Part shown: one piece after another, positions 16,696 through 26,337 of the stretch
Position numbering within the stretch: position 1 is the first letter of the stretch
Layout of the letters: each line of letters starts with the position of its first letter
Source of the DNA: Anaerolineales bacterium
Lineage (GTDB): Bacteria > Chloroflexota > Anaerolineae > Aggregatilineales > UBA2796
DNA length: 64,000 bases
Assembly: GCA_015075625.1 (NCBI GenBank)
Contig: JABTTZ010000001.1
Span: 1,550,001 to 1,614,000, forward strand
Direction: 5' to 3'
Notes under the pieces: generated by a model
The model's input: only the letters and a program-made list of their open reading frames with translations
What the model was told of the DNA's origin: nothing
The model's database searches: none
Translations under genes and position numbers: made by a program

Positions 16696-18474
16696 TTACT
16701 TTCGTACCATATACGGACCCACCACCAAGCGATCCAACCCGCTTTTGCTAAACGTGTTGAACGAATTGGCGGGGGTGTTCACAATCGGTTCGCCGCGCAG
16801 GTTGAACGAGGTGTTCAACAGGACGGGAACGCCCGTGATCTCGCCAAAGGTTTTGATCACGTCGTAGTATTTCGCGTTTGTCTGGCGGTCAACGGTCTGT
16901 AAGCGCCCTGTTCCGCCGGCATGGGTCGTCGCCGGAATCACCTCATATTTATCGGGCTTCACGGGCGAGACCATCAACATAAAGCGCGGCGGGTAGTGGC
17001 TTGCCACATCGGGAAACTCGAAGAAGTCCGTCGCCCGCTCTGCCAAAACGACAGGCGCAAAGGGACGGAACGGCTCGCGGTATTTAATCTTCGTGTTCAC
17101 CACGTTTTTCATCTCGCTGCGGCGTGGGTCGGCAAGGATGCTCCGGTTGCCCAACGCCCGCGGACCCCACTCAAAGCGCCCCTGATGCCAACCGATCACC
17201 TCGCCCTTTGTGATCGCCTCAGCAACCATCGTCGTCAGCTTGGTGTCGTCCTCAATCTTCTCGTAGGCAATGCCGTTCTCTTTCAGGAACGTTTCGATCT
17301 CGGCGTCGCTGTATTCCTCGCCCCAGTAGGCGTCCTTCATGACCATCTTACGGGGCATATTCAGGACGGAATGGTACGCCCACAGCGCCGCCCCAAGCGC
17401 CCCGCCATCATCGCCAGCGGCGGGCTGGATGTAAACTTCCTCAAAGGGCGTTTCGTGCAGCACCTTGAAATTGGCGACGCTGTTGAGCGCCACGCCGCCC
17501 GCCATGACCAGTTTCTTCAGCCCTGTTTGGGCGTGCAGGTGGCGGGCGATGTTCAAGATCGCTTCTTCGGTCACCGCCTGTACGCTGGCGGCGACATCGG
17601 CGTAATACTGGTTGAGCGCCATCGCCTCTTTTTCGCCAGCGCGTTCGGGGTTCGTCAGCATCGTGAAGAAATCGTCGCTTGGCGTGCGCTGGACGCCAAA
17701 CAGATCGGTGAATTTCTGGTTATAGGTTTCCGTCGCTGAACGGTGGAACTTGAAGTAATCCATGTTCAGGTGAAAGCTGCCATCGCTGCCCAAATCGATC
17801 AGCTTGCGCACTTTGTCCACAAAGCGCGGTTCGCCATAGGGCGCCATCCCCATCACCTTGTACTCGCCCTCGTTCACCTTAAAGCCGAGGAACGCCGTAA
17901 ACGCTGAATAGAGCAAGCCCAACGAGTGCGGGAAACGCTGTTCCTCGTTCAGGATGATCTCGTTTTGCCCCTTCCCGTCCCAATTCGCCTTTGCCCGCCC
18001 GGTTGTGGTGGTCGTCCACTCGCCCACCCCGTCTAGGGTGATCACGGCGGCTTCCTCAAAGGGCGAACAATAAAAGGCGCTGGCGGCGTGCGACATGTGA
18101 TGATCGCTGAACAGGATTTTCCCCGCCGGAACGCGCAAATGCTGCTGAAGTTTCGTCTTGACCCACAGCTTTTCCGGCAGCCACACCGCCATCGCTTCCT
18201 TCCACACATCCCGCGAGCGGGGGAAGGTGCTGAGGACAGTCATCAGAATCCGCTCGAATTTGACGAACGGTTTTTCATAAAAGACAACGTAATCGAGATC
18301 GGCGGCGGTGATCTGCGCCTTGCGCAGGCAGAAGGCGATTGCCTGTTCGGGAAACGTATTGTCGTTTTTGACGCGGCTGAAGCGTTCTTCCATCGAGGCG
18401 GCGACAAGTTCGCCATCCTTGATCAGCGCCGCCGCCGAGTCGTGGTAGTAGAAGGACAGACCGAGAATATACAT
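16696..18474 (-). CDS. NodU/CmcH-family carbamoyltransferase
   Basis: 592 residues, normal for the family. Enzymes of this type transfer a carbamoyl group from carbamoyl phosphate to a hydroxyl of a sugar or natural product. The N-terminal Kae1-like domain shows LGLSFYYHDSAAAL and the metal-site motif HHMSHAASAFY; the C-terminal domain has WHQGRFEWGPRALGNRSIL and LNTSFNLRGEPIV. The start overlaps the stop of the SxtJ-like gene as TGATG. The acceptor is unknown, since no polyketide or sugar-tailoring gene is adjacent. Confidence 0.92.
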   Translation of the reverse strand: MYILGLSFYYHDSAAALIKDGELVAASMEERFSRVKNDNTFPEQAIAFCLRKAQITAADLDYVVFYEKPFVKFERILMTVLSTFPRSRDVWKEAMAVWLPEKLWVKTKLQQHLRVPAGKILFSDHHMSHAASAFYCSPFEEAAVITLDGVGEWTTTTTGRAKANWDGKGQNEIILNEEQRFPHSLGLLYSAFTAFLGFKVNEGEYKVMGMAPYGEPRFVDKVRKLIDLGSDGSFHLNMDYFKFHRSATETYNQKFTDLFGVQRTPSDDFFTMLTNPERAGEKEAMALNQYYADVAASVQAVTEEAILNIARHLHAQTGLKKLVMAGGVALNSVANFKVLHETPFEEVYIQPAAGDDGGALGAALWAYHSVLNMPRKMVMKDAYWGEEYSDAEIETFLKENGIAYEKIEDDTKLTTMVAEAITKGEVIGWHQGRFEWGPRALGNRSILADPRRSEMKNVVNTKIKYREPFRPFAPVVLAERATDFFEFPDVASHYPPRFMLMVSPVKPDKYEVIPATTHAGGTGRLQTVDRQTNAKYYDVIKTFGEITGVPVLLNTSFNLRGEPIVNTPANSFNTFSKSGLDRLVVGPYMVRK

Positions 18475-18722
18475 CAGGATTGACTCCGGGCATCCTCAAG
18501 CGCCGCGCCAACGGGCTTTCGGCTGCGCCAGTGGGGGGCTGTGTTTTTACGCATTTCTAGGGGGTCTATAGCGTAACGGGCGATCAGGGCAAAGGGGACG
18601 ATCACAGTGAAGTACATAAGGAAGGTGACAAAGGCGGCAATGTATTCGCCCTGCGCCTCGCCAATGTTACGGAAGCGTCCCCAAGCAATGCGTAGCGGAT
18701 TAGACAACGGGTGATCCTTCAT
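18474..18722 (-). CDS. SxtJ-like membrane protein
   Basis: 82 residues: NPLRIAWGRF near the N-terminus, then a single strong membrane segment (AAFVTFLMYFTVIVPFALIAR) and a DPL-rich juxtamembrane part. This matches small SxtJ-type proteins that accompany carbamoyltransferases, for example in saxitoxin clusters, although their role is not established. It is the first gene of the cluster and lies about 140 bases downstream of the copy 2 promoter-leader element. Confidence 0.7.
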   Translation of the reverse strand: MKDHPLSNPLRIAWGRFRNIGEAQGEYIAAFVTFLMYFTVIVPFALIARYAIDPLEMRKNTAPHWRSRKPVGAALEDARSQS

Positions 18723-18773
18723 GAGGTAGACAAAACAAACTGAACAGAGTGTACACTCTGAGAAACGCCAACG

Positions 18774-18932
18774 TGCAGTACCCTCACTGGTTGGGCGGCA
18801 ACCAGCCTTCTTACAAGAAGGGCGGGCGTCGTTCGTTTACCCCTTGATCACCACTGCCTAACCGATTGGTAAGTATATCGTGATAAGCGAGGCTGTCAAC
18901 CATTAAGGGGTCAATCTACTTGAAAAATACTG
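18774..18932 (-). promoter_or_regulatory. duplicated promoter-leader element, copy 2
   Basis: Inverted copy of 7671-7830. On the minus strand it has TTGACA (18894-18899), a 16-base spacer and TATACT (18872-18877), then the same two hairpins. The second hairpin keeps both arms (CTGGTTG/CAACCAG) but differs in the loop. It points toward the SxtJ-like and carbamoyltransferase genes. The rest of 18723-19144 holds the hppA promoter and otherwise nothing I can name. Confidence 0.65.
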
Positions 18933-19035
18933 TAAGCGCCGGAGGAACGCCCCGCTGCGACCCCGCGCTGATTTCCCCCCGTGCGCCGGCTTGCCTCAAG
19001 CACTCCCTAGTGGATCGTGGGTTTGCCTTCTTCCC

Positions 19036-19064
19036 TTGAAAATCCTTCACACTATCAGTACAAT
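19036..19064 (+). promoter_or_regulatory. promoter of hppA
   Basis: TTGAAA (19036-19041), a 17-base spacer and TACAAT (19059-19064). Transcription would begin near 19071, about 75 bases before the hppA start. Confidence 0.6.
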
Positions 19065-19073
19065 CTTCGCCTC

Positions 19074-19103
19074 ACACACCCCACATTGTGGGTGTTTTTT
19101 TGG
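19074..19103 (+). promoter_or_regulatory. 5' leader hairpin with T run upstream of hppA
   Basis: ACACC-C-CACA pairs with TGTG-GGTGT, with a bulged C, followed by seven T. It resembles an intrinsic terminator but would lie at the very 5' end of the hppA transcript predicted from the promoter at 19036. It may be a stabilising or attenuating leader hairpin, or the terminator of an unseen upstream transcript. Confidence 0.45.
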
Positions 19104-19144
19104 GTCTGCATCAGGCAGATATAGCAGGAGGAATCCAGTCGAGA

Positions 19145-21661
19145 ATGGCACCACAATTGTTGAAAATTTCTGATCTCGAACGCACCCTGATTTACGGTGT
19201 GTTGGGGATCGCCATCGCGGGCATTTTGTACGCGATTTTCCTAGCACTTCAAATTTTGCGGGAGCCGAAAGGCTCAGCGAAGATGCAAGAGGTCTGGAAC
19301 GATATCCGTCTGGGGGCAAACGCTTACTTGCGTTCCCAACTGCGGATCATCGCCATTTTGATCCTTGTTTTGATGGTGGTTTTGTTCTTCAGTGTCTATA
19401 TTGTGAAGCCCTCACCCTATTCGGTGCAGCAGTTCTGCCCCGATCTGGCAAAGACGGCGGAAGAAGACTACCTTACAGCAAACCCCTCTGAGGCGCAAAT
19501 CCTTGCCGACGCCGCTAAACCCGACGCCACCCTAGAAACCCAAAATCGGGCGGCGGCGGTGCGTGGGCAGTTGGAGGCAGCGATCTCCAGAGTTGCCGAT
19601 CAATGCGAGACGGCGCGGAACAACGTTGCCTTTGGGCGGGCGGGTGGCTTCCTGATGGGGGCGCTCTTTTCGGCTATGGTCGGCTTCATCGGCATGAACA
19701 TGGCTGTACAGGGCAATGTCCGCGTGGCGGCGGCGGCGGTGGATACCAAGCGCGGCTACAAGGATGCGCTGCGCATCGCCTACCGTTCCGGCACAATCAC
19801 GGGAATGCTCACCGATGGCTTGGGCTTGTTTGGGGGGACGGTTATTTTCCTCCTGTTTGGCTTGGCATCGCCCGATGCGCTCCTCGGCTTCGGCTTCGGG
19901 GGGACACTCCTCGCGCTCTTTATGCGCGTGGGCGGTGGCATTTATACAAAGGCGGCAGACGTTGGCGCTGACCTCGTAGGGAAGGTTGAGGCGGGCTTGC
20001 CCGAAGACGATCCCCGCAATGCAGCGGTGATCGCTGACCTCGTGGGCGACAATGTGGGCGACTGCGCAGGTATGGCGGCGGACATCTTCGAGAGCTACGA
20101 AGTGACCATCGTCTCGGCGTTGATCCTCGGTTTGGCGCTCTCCTTTGCCACCGGCTCGGTGATCTGGATCATTTTCCCGCTCGTCGTGCGCGGTATCGGC
20201 GTGTTGGCGTCGATCATCGGGACGTACTTCGTCCGCAGTTCCAACGAGGAAAAGAACGCCCTCGGCGCGATTTTCCGCGGCTTCTACATCTCGGCGGCAA
20301 TCAGCATTGTCATGTTCATCATCCTCACCGTCCTCTATATGAAGGGGGCGAACGGCAGCATCATCTGGCAGCCGTTGGCGGCGACGATCATCGGCATTGG
20401 CTTGGCAATTGTCATTGAGCGCGTCACGGGGTACTTCACCGATACTGAACACAAGCCGGTGAAGGAAATCGCCCGCAACGCCCAAACGGGACCGGCAACG
20501 GTCATCCTCTCTGGGCTTTCCTCTGGCATGGAATCGAGTGTGTGGTCGGTGATTGTCATCGCTGGCAGCATCCTTGGTTCGCTGCTTGTCTTCACCGTTG
20601 CGCCGCTGCCCGGCGTCGATGCGTTTTCGGCAATCCTCTACGGTGTTGCCATGACAGGCATTGGCATGTTGACCCTGACGGGGAACAACGTCTCGATGGA
20701 CGCTTTCGGTCCGATCTCCGACAACGCGCAAGGCGTAGCGGAATTGGCGGGCGAGGCGGACGGCGAGGGCGGCAAGACGCTCGGACAGTTGGACGCGGTG
20801 GGCAACACCACGAAGGCGATCACGAAGGGTGTCGCCATCGGCTCGGCGGTCATCGCCGCCGTGTCGCTCTTTGGGGCATTCCTCACCGATACGCGCATTG
20901 CCCAATTGGGGGCGGGCGTCACGCCGGAAAAGACCCTCTTTGCGACGGGCATCAACATTGCCGATCCGCTTGTCTTTATCGGGATGCTGATCGGCGGTGG
21001 GTTGATCTTCCTCTTTAGCAGCTTGCTCATCGCCAGCGTGAACCGCGCTGCCTTCACGATGATCAACGTCGTCCGCCGCCAGTTGAAACTGCCCGGGATC
21101 ATGGAAGGCACGGTCAAGCCCGACTATGCCGAGTGCGTCAGCGTCTCTACCCAAGCGGCGCAGCGCGAACTTGTCCCCCTCGGCATTATGGCGATTGCCA
21201 TTCCGGTGATCGTCGGGTTCATCCTCGGTGCGCCGGCGCTCGGTGGCTTCCTCGCCGGAATCATCCTTGCCGGGCAGTTAATGGCGGTCTTTATGTCCAA
21301 CGCCGGTGGCGCGTGGGATAACGCCAAGAAGTTTGTCGAAGAAGGGCATTACGGCGGCAAGCGCAGCGAGGCGCATAAGGCAACCGTTGTTGGCGATACC
21401 GTTGGGGATCCCTTCAAGGATACGGCGGGTCCGGCGCTGAACCCGATGATCAAGGTGGTCAACCTTGTCTCGCTGCTCGCCGCGCCCATCATCGTCACCT
21501 ATTTCGCAGGGGTCAAATCCGGCGAAATTTCCACCACGCAAATTGCCGTGTTCGTGATCATGGCGCTGCTCTTTGCGGTGGTCACGTGGGCGGTGTTGCG
21601 CAGCAAGCGCGGTGTTGAAGGGGCGGAAGCGGTTGCTCCGGTGGAAGGCGGCGCAGCGTAA
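19145..21661 (+). CDS. hppA: membrane-bound pyrophosphatase, likely K+-independent H+ pump
   Basis: 838 residues from the ATG at 19145 with AGGAGG upstream. It couples PPi hydrolysis to ion pumping across the membrane. About 16 membrane segments are visible; the substrate site shows DVGADLVGKVE, DDPRNAAVIADLVGDNVGD and a C-terminal GDTVGDPFKDTAGPALNP. The segment GNTTKAITKG carries Lys and Thr where K+-dependent members typically have Ala and Gly, so I infer a K+-independent, probably proton-pumping type. An extra loop after the second helix (about residues 95-155, with three Cys in the region) is longer than usual. Confidence 0.96.
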   Translation: MAPQLLKISDLERTLIYGVLGIAIAGILYAIFLALQILREPKGSAKMQEVWNDIRLGANAYLRSQLRIIAILILVLMVVLFFSVYIVKPSPYSVQQFCPDLAKTAEEDYLTANPSEAQILADAAKPDATLETQNRAAAVRGQLEAAISRVADQCETARNNVAFGRAGGFLMGALFSAMVGFIGMNMAVQGNVRVAAAAVDTKRGYKDALRIAYRSGTITGMLTDGLGLFGGTVIFLLFGLASPDALLGFGFGGTLLALFMRVGGGIYTKAADVGADLVGKVEAGLPEDDPRNAAVIADLVGDNVGDCAGMAADIFESYEVTIVSALILGLALSFATGSVIWIIFPLVVRGIGVLASIIGTYFVRSSNEEKNALGAIFRGFYISAAISIVMFIILTVLYMKGANGSIIWQPLAATIIGIGLAIVIERVTGYFTDTEHKPVKEIARNAQTGPATVILSGLSSGMESSVWSVIVIAGSILGSLLVFTVAPLPGVDAFSAILYGVAMTGIGMLTLTGNNVSMDAFGPISDNAQGVAELAGEADGEGGKTLGQLDAVGNTTKAITKGVAIGSAVIAAVSLFGAFLTDTRIAQLGAGVTPEKTLFATGINIADPLVFIGMLIGGGLIFLFSSLLIASVNRAAFTMINVVRRQLKLPGIMEGTVKPDYAECVSVSTQAAQRELVPLGIMAIAIPVIVGFILGAPALGGFLAGIILAGQLMAVFMSNAGGAWDNAKKFVEEGHYGGKRSEAHKATVVGDTVGDPFKDTAGPALNPMIKVVNLVSLLAAPIIVTYFAGVKSGEISTTQIAVFVIMALLFAVVTWAVLRSKRGVEGAEAVAPVEGGAA

Positions 21662-21674
21662 GCCTTTTGGCTAT

Positions 21675-21860
21675 GTAGGGGCGATCCAATGTGGTCGCCC
21701 GCCGCTAAAGCAGCGGGCTAGGAGTAACCACCCCTTCGGGGCTTGGGAACCCTCACCCCGTCAACAGAGAGAGGGGATGAATTATCCCCCTCTCCTCGCT
21801 TGCGTGGGAGAGGGGTGAGGGGTTCTGACCCAAAACCGTAGGGACACCCCCTGGGCGTCC
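21675..21860. repeat. intergenic repeat block (two families)
   Basis: Starts with GTCGCCCGCCGCTAAAGCAG and the TTCGGGG hairpin of the main repeat family. Then a second type follows in which CCCTCACC and GAGAGGGG arms face GGAGAGGGGTGAGGGG about 60 bases later. It lies between the convergent hppA and htpG genes. Confidence 0.7.
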
Positions 21861-21897
21861 GCCTTGCCTGATCGCCCAACGGCAAAGCGCACCCATC

Positions 21898-23751
21898 CTA
21901 CTTCCGCGAGGCGGCAGCAACCATGATCGCCTGAATGCGCTCAACCATCTCCATCGGGTTGGGGTGCAGCCCTTCGATGAGCAAGGCGCTCTCGAAAATC
22001 TGCTCAATCAACTGCCCCGCTAAGGTTGGATCGTCCACCGTATCCAGCGCCCGAATCAGCGCATGGCGAGGGTTGATCTCCAAAATCCGCTTGGGGACTT
22101 CAAACTGCTCGTTCAGCATCTTATAGACGCGCTCCATATCCGCCCCAAAACCCTGATCGGGGGCGACCAACCGCGCCGGGCTCTCGGTGAGAACTTTCGA
22201 TTCGCGCACCCCCTGCACACGCTCGCCCAAGACCTCGCCAATCCGTTCGACAAGGGACACCAAGCGGTCTTCGGGGAGCGCCTCGCCGGTTGGGGCGTCC
22301 TCGCCCTCGTTGGCGTTGGGGAGGTTGATCTCGGCATCGGCGCCGTTGTGCAGTTTTTTCTCATCAAAGGTGGCAAGGGCATTCACCAAGAAGCCATCAA
22401 GTTGTTCGGTCAGCAGCAGGACATCAATGTTCCGCGCCCGGAACACATCAAGGTGCGGGCTGCGCTGGATGATCTTCGGATCATCGCCAAACAGATAGTA
22501 AATGTCCGTTTGATCAGCGGGCATGGCGTCTACATAGCCCTGAAGGGAGAGCCACCCCTCTGGGTGTTTTAGGGAGCGGAAGCGGAGCAGTTTCCCCAAC
22601 CGTTCGCGGTGGGCGGCATCGGTGACGACGCCCTCTTTGATCATCCGCCCGAATTCCTGCCAAAAGGTCGTGTAGCGTTCGGGGTCTTTTTCGGCAATCG
22701 ATTCCAGTTCCCCGATGATCTTCCCGCTGATGGTCGTCTTAAGGCGCTGCATCATGCGGTTGCTCTGAACCGTCTCGCGGGAGATGTTCAGCGGTAAATC
22801 CTCGGAATCAACGACGCCCTCAATGAAGCGCATCCATTCGGGGAGCAGTTCCTTCGCATGTTCTTGAATCAGCACCTTGCGGGCGTAGAGGCGCGGTCCC
22901 CCGCTGGCGTCTTGGGTCAGCAAGCCGCGATCCAGTTTGGAGGGGACATAAAGCAGGCTGTAGAACTGCACGGGCGCATCGGCGGCAAGGTGCAGGTGCA
23001 GCAGCGGGGCGCCAAAATCATAGGTGATCTGCTTGTAGAATTCGGTATAGTCGTCGGCTGAGACCTCACGGGCGGGGCGTCGCCACAGCGCCGTTTGGGA
23101 GTTCGCCACCGTCTCCCCCACATAAATGGGGAAGGCGATGTAATTCGAGTGTTTCTTGATGATTCCCGATAGGCGGTAGTCGGTCAGGAATTCTTCGGCA
23201 TCCTCTTTCAGGTGGAGCGTGATCGTCGTCCCCCGCTCGGCTTTTTCGGCATCCTCAAGCGTGTAAGAGCCGCTGCCGTCGCTCGTCCATGTGGCGGCAG
23301 TGTCGCCCTTGCGGAAAGAGCGCGAGGTGACGACGACGTTATCCGCCACCATAAAGACGGAATAAAAGCCGACGCCAAATTGACCGATGATCTCGTTGTT
23401 GGCGTTGCCCCGCTCGCGCATTGCCTTCAGGAAGGACAGCGCCCCAGAGTGGGCAATTGTGCCGAGATTTTCGATCATTTCTTCACGGTTCATCCCGATC
23501 CCCGTGTCCTGAATGGTCAGTGTCCGCGTTTCTTTATCGGCGCGGATGCGGATTTCTAGGGGCATCTCAGGATCAAGCAGATCAGCATTGGTAAGCTGCT
23601 CAAATTGCAGGCGGTTCAGCGCATCAGAGGCGTTGGACACCAATTCCCGCAGAAAAATATCCCGATCTGTGTACAGGGCGTGCGCCAAGATATGCAGAAG
23701 CTGCTGCACCTCGGCGCGGAATTCATAGCGTTGTGTTTGGGCGGCAGTCAT
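21898..23751 (-). CDS. htpG: molecular chaperone HtpG (Hsp90)
   Basis: 617 residues from the ATG at 23751, preceded by GAGGAG; an upstream TTG at 23775 is less likely. It is a cytoplasmic ATP-dependent chaperone. The N-terminal GHKL ATPase shows ELVSNASDALNRL, DTGIGMNREE and GQFGVGFYS; the middle domain has GVVDSEDLPLNISRE; a C-terminal dimerisation domain follows. It is transcribed alone, diverging from the MFS gene at 23864. Confidence 0.96.
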   Translation of the reverse strand: MTAAQTQRYEFRAEVQQLLHILAHALYTDRDIFLRELVSNASDALNRLQFEQLTNADLLDPEMPLEIRIRADKETRTLTIQDTGIGMNREEMIENLGTIAHSGALSFLKAMRERGNANNEIIGQFGVGFYSVFMVADNVVVTSRSFRKGDTAATWTSDGSGSYTLEDAEKAERGTTITLHLKEDAEEFLTDYRLSGIIKKHSNYIAFPIYVGETVANSQTALWRRPAREVSADDYTEFYKQITYDFGAPLLHLHLAADAPVQFYSLLYVPSKLDRGLLTQDASGGPRLYARKVLIQEHAKELLPEWMRFIEGVVDSEDLPLNISRETVQSNRMMQRLKTTISGKIIGELESIAEKDPERYTTFWQEFGRMIKEGVVTDAAHRERLGKLLRFRSLKHPEGWLSLQGYVDAMPADQTDIYYLFGDDPKIIQRSPHLDVFRARNIDVLLLTEQLDGFLVNALATFDEKKLHNGADAEINLPNANEGEDAPTGEALPEDRLVSLVERIGEVLGERVQGVRESKVLTESPARLVAPDQGFGADMERVYKMLNEQFEVPKRILEINPRHALIRALDTVDDPTLAGQLIEQIFESALLIEGLHPNPMEMVERIQAIMVAAASRK

Positions 23752-23863
23752 AAGCGGTTTACTCCTCAAAAGCAAAATGACGCGAATCAGGTGCCTTTGA
23801 TCGTAACAAATCGTGGTAGGATTTCCGCTAGAGTTCCGTTAGAGTCACCTCGAAAGGTACATT

Positions 23864-25129
23864 ATGCCCGCTCTGCGGCGTATTCCTCCCGCTGCACTTT
23901 ACCTTCTCTTGAATGCCGCAACCGCCTTCACCTTTGCAGTGATGTTCACCAGCACGATGCTTTACTACATCACGGTAATTCGGCTCGATCCCTTTCAACT
24001 TGTCTTGGTGGGGACGGCGCTTGAAGTCGCCATTTTCCTGTTCGAGATTCCCACCGGCATTGTCGCTGATCTCTACAGCCGCCGTCTTTCAATCATCATC
24101 GGCAAAATTGTGATTGGGCTAGGCTATGTCCAGATGGTGTTGATTCCTACCGCTGCTGCTGTCTATATTGGGCAGATTATCTGGGGCTTTGGCTACACCT
24201 TCACCAGCGGGGCAACGGATGCGTGGATTGCTGACGAGATCGGGGAGGAACGGGCGGCGGGCTTGTACCTGCGCAGTTCGCAGTTTGGGGCGGCGGCGGG
24301 CATTGCTGGAATCGTCGTCGGGATCATTTTGGGAAGCCTTCAGTTGGTTCTCCCTATTTTCGTCGGGGCGATCCTCTCCATCCTCTTGGGCATCTTTTTA
24401 GCGCTGAGCATGACCGAGAACGGCTACACACCGAAACCGCGCACCGGGCGTGGACTCTTTGCCCCGCTGACGAACATGCGCGGGACGCTGCGCGATGGGG
24501 TGCTTGCCGTCCGCGCCCGTCCGGTGCTGATCACGATTCTGCTGATTACGGTAGTTCATGGGGCGTTCAGCGAGGGCTTTGATCGCCTGTGGCAAAAACA
24601 CATCATCGATACGGTGGGCTTTCCCGAAACGCCCACCTTGCAGCCTGTGGCATGGTTTGGGCTTCACGCCATTGCTGCCAGTTTGATCGGGATTGGCGCG
24701 GCGGAATGGACGCGCCGCCGCGTGAACACCGCTCACCATCGGGCGGTGGCGCGGGCGCTGCTCATCACCAGTGGATTCCTCAGCGCCGCCGTGATCGGCT
24801 TTGCCTTTGTGGGAAATTGGTGGGCAGCCGCTCTGATCACGCTGGCAATCAGCGCCTTGCGCACCGTCCACGACCCCCTTACAACGGCGTGGATCAACCA
24901 GAGCCTTGACTCGAACAGTCGCGCCACCGTCCTCAGCATGAACGGGCAGGCGGATGCCTTTGGGGAGATGGCGGTAGGTCCCGGTGTGGGGGCGTTTGCC
25001 GCACGGTTCAGCGTGCGGGCGGCGCTTGTCTTGGCGGGATTTTTGCTGCTGCCCGCGCTCGGCTTGTATGGGCGGAGTCTGCAAGAGGGGCAAGAAGGGC
25101 AAAGCCAGAAAACGGGAAATGCTCTCTAA
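23864..25129 (+). CDS. major facilitator superfamily transporter
   Basis: 421 residues with about 12 membrane segments. The loop between helices 2 and 3 reads GIVADLYSRRLSIIIGK, the MFS signature of drug- and metabolite-type carriers. The C-terminus is hydrophilic (LQEGQEGQSQKTG). The substrate cannot be inferred. The promoter region is shared with the divergent htpG gene. Confidence 0.85.
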   Translation: MPALRRIPPAALYLLLNAATAFTFAVMFTSTMLYYITVIRLDPFQLVLVGTALEVAIFLFEIPTGIVADLYSRRLSIIIGKIVIGLGYVQMVLIPTAAAVYIGQIIWGFGYTFTSGATDAWIADEIGEERAAGLYLRSSQFGAAAGIAGIVVGIILGSLQLVLPIFVGAILSILLGIFLALSMTENGYTPKPRTGRGLFAPLTNMRGTLRDGVLAVRARPVLITILLITVVHGAFSEGFDRLWQKHIIDTVGFPETPTLQPVAWFGLHAIAASLIGIGAAEWTRRRVNTAHHRAVARALLITSGFLSAAVIGFAFVGNWWAAALITLAISALRTVHDPLTTAWINQSLDSNSRATVLSMNGQADAFGEMAVGPGVGAFAARFSVRAALVLAGFLLLPALGLYGRSLQEGQEGQSQKTGNAL

Positions 25130-25134
25130 ATCGA

Positions 25135-25365
25135 CGGGCGCAACCAGACGCCCCAGGGGGGTGTCCCTACAGGGATGCGGGGAAGAACGCCCATCCCCTG
25201 CCCCTTTCCCCGTAAACAGGGAAAGGGAGGCAAAACAGAGGCGGGGCTTGGAAAGACAAATCGCCCTGTGATGTCGCTGCCTTTCAAGCCCCGTAGGGGT
25301 GGTTAATCTTAGCCCGTCCCCTTTAGGGGCGGGCGACAGGGCGCGGCGGCGTCCCTACGCGGTGC
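25135..25365. repeat. GC-rich palindromic intergenic repeat block
   Basis: Contains CCCCAGGGGGGTGTCCCTAC, a CCCTTTCCC/GGGAAAGGG hairpin, AAGCCCCGTAGGGGTGG and CCCCTTTAGGGG, ending with GGCGTCCCTACGC. It lies between convergent genes; no coding capacity of note. Confidence 0.7.
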
Positions 25366-25369
25366 GGGG

Positions 25370-26146
25370 TTATTGGCGCGTGACGCCCCACAAAATGCGC
25401 CGAAACCCGTAAAAGAGCGGCGATTCGGGCAGCGCCTCGCGCAGTTTTGCCCGATAGCGCTCCATGAACGCCGGATAAGCATCCCCCAAGCGCTCGGCAT
25501 AGGGGACGAGCGCCGTCCCCGATGTCCAGTCCGCCACCGCGTCGGCGTCTGCCAAGAGGTGCGGATAGACCTTCTCGAAAACGGTGATTGCTGCTGCCCC
25601 CGCCGCGAAAAATAGCTCTGCGTAACGATCTATCTCCAGTACAGCACGGATAGGGATGGGAGACCACCCCCCTAAGTGCGCGGCAAAGGGCGCTTCGGCG
25701 GCGGTGTCACGGATCAGGCGGTGCGCCGTGTGGCTGAAGTTATGCGGCATCTGGGCGACGAACTGCCCCCCAGAGCGCACCCGTTGAAACAAACGCGGGA
25801 TCAGCCGCTGGTGATCGTCCACCCATTGCAGCGCGGCGTGGGAGAAGATCAGATCGTAGTCTGCCTCTCCCTCTCCGCTGGCGAAGTCCTCAATCGACCC
25901 CTGTTCAAAGCGCAGACCCGGACGGGCGTGGGGGGCTGCCTTTGCCAACATCTCGGCAGATGAATCTAAGCCAAGCGCATCGCAGTCAGGGAGGGCGTCC
26001 GCCAGTCGGCGGGTCAGTTCGCCCGTCCCGCAGCCGAGGTCAACAACGCGCAGCCCCGCCCGCACGGTGACGAGGGCAAGGGCATCCTCAAAGGGGGCGG
26101 AACGCTCTTTTTGAAATTGGTGATACCGATCAGGATTCCAGGGCAT
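25370..26146 (-). CDS. tam: trans-aconitate 2-methyltransferase-like
   Basis: 258 residues from the ATG of MPWNPDRYHQF, which matches where Tam proteins start; an upstream alternative at 26173 adds nine residues. Tam methylates trans-aconitate with S-adenosylmethionine, removing an inhibitor of aconitase. Seen: SAM-binding VVDLGCGTGELTRRLA, ALGLDSS, and LIFSHAALQWVDDH with VAQMPHN, all positioned as in Tam. A related small-molecule methyltransferase remains possible. Confidence 0.78.
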   Translation of the reverse strand: MPWNPDRYHQFQKERSAPFEDALALVTVRAGLRVVDLGCGTGELTRRLADALPDCDALGLDSSAEMLAKAAPHARPGLRFEQGSIEDFASGEGEADYDLIFSHAALQWVDDHQRLIPRLFQRVRSGGQFVAQMPHNFSHTAHRLIRDTAAEAPFAAHLGGWSPIPIRAVLEIDRYAELFFAAGAAAITVFEKVYPHLLADADAVADWTSGTALVPYAERLGDAYPAFMERYRAKLREALPESPLFYGFRRILWGVTRQ

Positions 26147-26337
26147 GGTCGTTAGGTGATCTCTTTCCCCCAAAAAGCGGATATCCCTTCAACGATAACG
26201 CATGGGAAAACACGCCACAATAGGTATCGAAAAGAGGGTGCGGGGGATGTCCCCCTTGCTTATTCGCCCCATGCCCTGCTATAGTTTTCCCCTTCACCTC
26301 CCCAACGACTTTTAAGGATTTCTCATCTGCGGCGTGT

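Noticed and set aside
19532-21154. Minus-strand reading frame of 540 codons over hppA
   Set aside because: Antisense shadow of a well conserved gene; composition is Arg/Asp/His-rich low complexity with no family signature.
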